Shown here piece after piece: positions 58,877-64,000 of a DNA stretch of 64,000 bases. Source of the DNA: Cyprinodon diabolis (lineage: Eukaryota; Chordata; Actinopteri; Cyprinodontiformes; Cyprinodontidae). The stretch is from positions 13,545,875 to 13,609,874 of the forward strand of contig CM060072.1 in NCBI GenBank assembly GCA_030533445.1, read 5' to 3'. A program made the translations under genes and the position numbers. Below the pieces are notes generated by a model. It saw nothing but the letters and a program-made list of their open reading frames with translations, did not search any database and was not told where the DNA came from. Positions within the stretch are counted from its first letter, which is position 1; each line of letters begins with the position of its first letter.

Positions 58877-61800
58877 GACATGGTATGTCATGCAATAACT
58901 TTATATACTGAAAGGAAAACAGCACTAATGTCAGCTGGGATGGCCAATTATCTTAAAAACCAAATCAGCACCAAAAACTTTTACCTGCACAAATTAAAAA
59001 GCACTGAAAAATTAGATACTGGTACCTTTTTCTGTAACCGCCAATGTTATCGACCATAAGGCTACAAATACACACTGCTTCAGAGTGCTTTGTTTAGCTC
59101 AGATAATTTATTTAAAAGGTAGACAATAATGCTACTCAGGGAAACATAAAACGAAGACTATGAAAATAAGTTCAAAGAAAAGTAGCGAGTATGCACGACA
59201 ACACTGCAAGTATTCAACAGAATTTGCAGCAGAGACAATATCCAATCTCTGTCCTTTGTTCTATTTCCTAACAAACTTGCATCATATAGGTATACAGGTA
59301 TTTACTGAGCCTCCTAGATATTCTCTCTAAGGTGTGCAGTGGCTTTTTAACACCAAAAGAGTGTTTTAGTCAAATAAACTCATTGTTGATGAGTCAAAAT
59401 GAAGGCATTATTTATATTTCCCTATTCAATGGTTTTTGTTTTTCTGCTGTTGTTTTAAGATCTTTACTCCTGTCTTGCTTCTTTGACAAGAGATCACCAA
59501 CAGGCTCTGAGAAAAAAAAACAAGTTCTTGACACAAGCCTCATTAATTTATAAATTATCTCACTGGGAATTTAAATACCAGATTAGCTGATACAGAAAAC
59601 ATTTAGTTGAATCTAAGCCTCTTTATCTACCTCATACAGTTTTTAGCTATCATACAATAATCCCAGTGGATCCCTCTGCTGTTCTGGCACTTTCCATCAA
59701 TCAGGCTTAGATTTCAACACCACAGGGATATGGATTCAGTCAAAAGATGAGTGAGGGCTGCCTATGATTTAATGAATAATTCCTTTAAAATGAGTCTCTG
59801 CTGCTGCTTCCACACTTCAAATATAAGATAAGAAAATCTTATAAACTCGGTTAAGAAATATGACCAACATATTATTAAACTATGAGTAAAAACAAAGTTT
59901 TAAGATGTTAATTTGAAACATGAACAAGGACTAAAAATCTAAGTTCATACACTAAACATGTTATCTAAAGCTCTATTTAAAGATCTCAGATGTTTCTGTG
60001 AGATAGAAATTTAGTCTGAGTACAGTCTTAGATAAGATTCGCCTTGCAAGACATAATTTTTTTTTAAAGGTTGCCAAAGAAAAAACATGCAAAAGAGAGC
60101 TTTGTGAGGGAGACCACACACATGAAATGTTTTTAGATATCTGCTTTTTTGAAGTCAACGTGATTTTTATTTGTAAAGATATGCCCCTCTCTTTGGTTTA
60201 AATCTAAATGTTTGCATGATTTTGAATGCATTGCTTTTGTTGGGAAAAGAACTGCCTGAAAGAAACAATATATAGCACCCGTAGAAGAAAAAAAATATTG
60301 AATTGTGAATCAATTTATTAGCGTATTTCTTTTTACGGAATCCATTTAAATAAATCTTTACATTCAATATAATGTATTTTATTATGTTCTTCCCAATCCT
60401 AGTTTATGGTAAAAATGAATAACTCTCTAAAGGAAGAACATGCTCCTTTCTACTAAATTAGATTTAAACCAGTATTTATTTGAACTTAAATCAGAAAATA
60501 TAGTGCTTGTTTTCTATGGAAGAAATGTATGTTTAACAGAAACTGTAAAGGAGTTTGCTGTTCTATTCTCTAAGTTTACATCATATAGAGTAGAGCAGCT
60601 TTAAGCCAGAGAGTCCCTTAAATGAGAGTCCTAACAGATATTTCAGAGACAAGATATAGAAAAAAAATCAGCAGGAAACAGGAAGAAGAAGAAAATGTAC
60701 TGTGCTTTCAGTCCCAGGAAATTACCCAGACGGCAGTGGCTCTTGAAAGGGTTTGCTTGTACCCCCTTGTACAGCTCATCCTAAAAGGGTCAACTAGGGT
60801 TGCCTTAAAACAGACAGCAGAAATAAACGTCAGCTTGACTTAAAAAAAAAAAAAATCAATGAGGATCAGATGACTTACATTTCAACATGCAAAATAAAAA
60901 AATTGTCTTGCACTTAGCTGATAAGATGTGTTCATATAGTGGGCTATGGCAGGCTGTTTAAACTTTTATTAAAAGCACTCTTCTTTCTGTTGTTCCATTT
61001 GTAGATAACTAAAAAAGGATTCTTCCTGGTCCACAAACCACAAATTTACTTCAAATATCCCTAAAAGATGTAAAAATAAAGTTATGTGAACTGGGTACTG
61101 AACACTTTGAAAGGGCACTTACAGGCTTCTTGGGTTTAAAATAAGCATCTCTGTCTATATGCTTTGAATCGGGTCTTTGTAGAAATAAACACCATGTTAA
61201 CATGTTCTGGTGTGAGTCATGTCAGCAGCTTTTTAACAGTGAGATCAACTACAGAGAATGCACGTTTAGATGAGACTAATACATCTGGTATGCACAGGCT
61301 GCCAGCCTTGAAAACATTCTCTTGTTGACCTTCCATCTCTCTGCACTCAAGAGATGACTGAGGACCTTTTAGATAGGAATTACCTCTCTGTGCATCATCT
61401 ATATTTGAAGTGGAACAGTTTTTACCCAAAAGTAACACCATTGCAAGTGCGCTCCCCTAAAATGCAGCTTCCTGAGCGGTCATACCTATAGACTCCTCAT
61501 GATGGATTGCTATATCTTTTAAACTGAGTGTCTTATGTTCTGCTAGGGCCAGTTCAAGCTGTTTAAAGTTATAAGAAATCCTTAATGGATGAGAAGGCAA
61601 GGCTAGGTGCTAGGGAGAACTTCCCTTTAGATTTGAACTCTGCCATTTTGCTGTATATCCCTGTAATTATTACACACTGTAGCTTTAAAGTAAAAAGCCA
61701 TATTGCTGGTGACTCTTAACTTGATACAAAAATAAAAGACATTTTATTCCTCATGTCCTGATTATTACATCTGGTCACAATATATGACTGCTGTTACCTT

Positions 61801-62130
61801 ATATTGTGGCCACACGAGAAACTATAATACATGATCTGAGCTAAAAAATTTTAATATTATTTTTCTATACACTACAATGTTATCACAGCATATGATGCGA
61901 GCTGTCAGGTGACCATCACTATTTGTTTGATTGTCATATTAAAGTTCACATTGTACTTTTTATACCCTATTTTGTGACTATACTATAATTGATATTATTA
62001 GATCTTTGTAGATCTCATATTTCCTGAGTATTACTGAAATACTGAAATATACATGGTAACAATAAATGGTATATAGCGCTATAAGGTAGAAATTGTAGGA
62101 AGTTTTTATATTTCAAGTAAGTAATCCCTC
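58877..62130. other. Intergenic DNA, no gene recognised
   Basis: AT-rich sequence with homopolymer runs. Open frames are all under 80 codons and lack motifs. Confidence 0.55.
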
Positions 62131-62194
62131 ACAAGACTCCTTTTATCCCTATTGCAGGGATTGGTATTATTAGCTCCTTATGCACTGAATTAAT

Positions 62195-62650
62195 TTCTCT
62201 GATGTCAAACCAGCCTATTTTGTAGCTGGTCTCATCTATGTTGTGATACCAGTTACTACTGATGGTAGTAATAATCTAATGTGTCACTGCATTTCTTTTT
62301 GTTTTGAAAAAATATCTATGATCTCATAGAAGTCTTTTCTGGAGGAACTCAGTATCTATCATGCGATATCAGTCCTTTCTACGGGAACTATTTTGTTGCT
62401 ACTATACGTCCTGTAGGAATTGATATCTATGATTTCACACCAGTCCCTCTTTAAGCAATTAAAGCTTTATAATTGCTTTACAGTTGTTCCTGTAAGAACT
62501 TAAATCTATGTAATTTTACATGGTTCTATTTTGCATGAACTAAATATATATTTTGTCAATCTAGTCATTCCTTTTGGAAACCAAAACCAGTGACGTCACA
62601 CCCACCAGTCCCTCTTATAGGTAATGATGTCTATGATGTAATGCCAGTAC
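62195..62650. repeat. Decayed tandem repeat
   Basis: A degenerate unit of the form TCTATGATNTCATACCAGT followed by a C/T-rich piece and GGAACT recurs about eight times, at roughly 62198, 62233, 62315, 62355, 62426, 62505, 62590 and 62630, with irregular spacing of 35-85 bp. It looks like an old minisatellite. Confidence 0.45.
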
Positions 62651-62658
62651 AAAAACAA

Positions 62659-62694
62659 TTAGTTGTTAATACTTTATTTAGTATTAACAACTAA
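62659..62694. repeat. Perfect 15-bp palindromic hairpin
   Basis: TTAGTTGTTAATACT and AGTATTAACAACTAA are exact complements separated by TTATTT. Confidence 0.9.
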
Positions 62695-64000
62695 ATAAAA
62701 TATTGTTAATACTTGATCTACGGAAATCCTCCACTTTACCTTTAAAGTCAAATCAAATTATTCTTTACACAATTATGTTTGTTATGCACAACAATAGCGA
62801 GTTAAGAATAGCGGAGCTTTATTAAAGTGATAAATGATTAAACCTAATGTTCCTCCTTCCCCCTCATTTAAATCAGATTATACATGAAAGCTAATATACA
62901 GTGTTAATGTTAGTTAACAACCCGCTAAGGATACAAAAGAAAGAAAATTTGATCTTGAAATAGGATAACTGTATAGTGGGTCATATCTTTTGTTCATTTC
63001 AGATGTTGGCAACACATGTACGAGTAATCTTAACAGCTATTATATTATCAGATGAATACTTATAAGCTTGAGAAAAGAAAGTCAAAAGGTTATGATAAGG
63101 TATTAGACTGTGTGCATGGTAAAATCATTTATAATTGGGTGTTTATCCATTGGATTCATATTTATGTGTTCCTGATTTAGATTATTACAGAGTTTTCTGA
63201 GGAACTTGTCCCAAGCAATCATGATTCTAGGGTAAGAAATATGAGTAAGATAATATTTTCTCCAAGATGAAGGCAGTAATTACCAGCTGCCTTCCTGTGC
63301 TGCCCTCTGCTGGTAAAATATGGTTCTGTCTGATAGTTAAGCTTTACTTCTTACCTCAAGGTAAGGGTGAGTTTGTTGACCTGGTCACTGAAAAAGGCTG
63401 TTTCATTAAAAACAAATGTTTTCATTAAATCAAAGAGTAATATTACAATTTATAATATAGAAATTTCTATATAGTTAATTCATTTAAGAGATGTACTGTA
63501 TCTCTATAATGAGGAATAGTGATATACAGAAAAACAGTACTTACAGCCTAGAGTATCATTATTATTATGCTATTTAATTATTATTATTATTACTAGTATT
63601 ATTAGCATTTTACTATCTATTATTCACCAAAAAAATTTAAACTAGCTAAAAATATGTATATTTTTAAGAACCTCTTGGTTTAACACTCTAATTAGAAACA
63701 AAACAAACTGTTTCAACTGGAACAAAATCTCTCAAGACTAAACTATTAAGACGGCACAGGTAACCATTTCATTTTGCAGAATTGTCCACATGGAAATAAA
63801 AAAAATACATTCTATGTTCAGTTAATAATGTATCGTTTGCATCCTTTGTTTTAAGATAAAGTTAAATATAATGTAAATACATGTTGGAGGAAGTGGTCTA
63901 CAGCAAAATGTTACTGTACTGAACAAAGTTTTTTTTTAAAGAGTGGGTAGATGTTTTTTCTTTTTTTTTTTTTTTGACAATTATGAGCCCTTTTTCCCTT
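62695..64000. other. Intergenic DNA to window end
   Basis: AT-rich DNA with short ATT trinucleotide clusters near 63545-63605 and a T-run at 63961-63975. No gene or mobile element is recognised. Confidence 0.55.

Overview
The window is vertebrate nuclear DNA, almost certainly from a teleost fish. It is AT-rich, has multi-kilobase introns, and is dense in repeats typical of fish genomes: Tc1/mariner elements with DD34E transposases, hAT elements with 8-bp target duplications, PIF/Harbinger, TTAA-inserting elements, L2/CR1-like LINEs, tRNA-derived SINEs, and GATA and ATGG microsatellites. I cannot name the species. No bacterial-type operons, CRISPR arrays, rRNA genes or intact tRNA genes are present.

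The only host protein-coding gene I can support is the 3' half of a JADE-family gene on the + strand, best matched to jade2. It has four exons: 9000-9117, 28257-28388, 39123-39268 and 40988-41740. All have AG/GT boundaries and compatible phases (phase 1 after exons 1 and 2, phase 0 after exon 3). Together they give 382 residues plus a stop. Exon 1 carries the conserved VRNLCYMVTRREK block that follows the PHD fingers. Exon 3 carries the block LFDSWLAKSVQITADDM. The last exon ends in SVLAS. The 5' exons, including the PHD fingers, lie upstream of base 1. A 3' UTR with an AATAAA at 43345 follows. No second host gene is visible from 43.4 kb to 64 kb.

The remaining recognisable content is mobile DNA in layers. 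Intron before 9000: an L2-like LINE 3' end and a SINE piece. Intron 9118-28256: a Harbinger element with a dead HARBI1-like transposase, a hAT end, a small element carrying a RecQ-like helicase fragment, a rearranged LTR element, a Tc1 relic with a GC-rich insertion, microsatellites, a TTAA element nested in an older repeat, and a minus-strand LINE with SGNH-hydrolase and endonuclease remnants. Intron 28389-39122: a piggyBac-like miniature element, a 1.3-kb hAT with a perfect 8-bp duplication, a TTAA-element end and a long GATA array. Intron 39269-40987: a second near-complete TTAA element. Downstream flank: a Harbinger-like element, miniature elements, a nearly intact Tc1 element, and two related LTRs in opposite orientation.

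The most unusual item is the 567-bp element at 13005-13571. It has 68-bp terminal inverted repeats, a perfect 9-bp target duplication, and an open frame reading into a RecQ-type Walker A motif before an internal deletion. It looks like a deletion derivative of a larger DNA transposon whose terminal gene is a superfamily-2 helicase. A second candidate is the TTAA family, which keeps a gap-free acidic reading frame in two separate copies.
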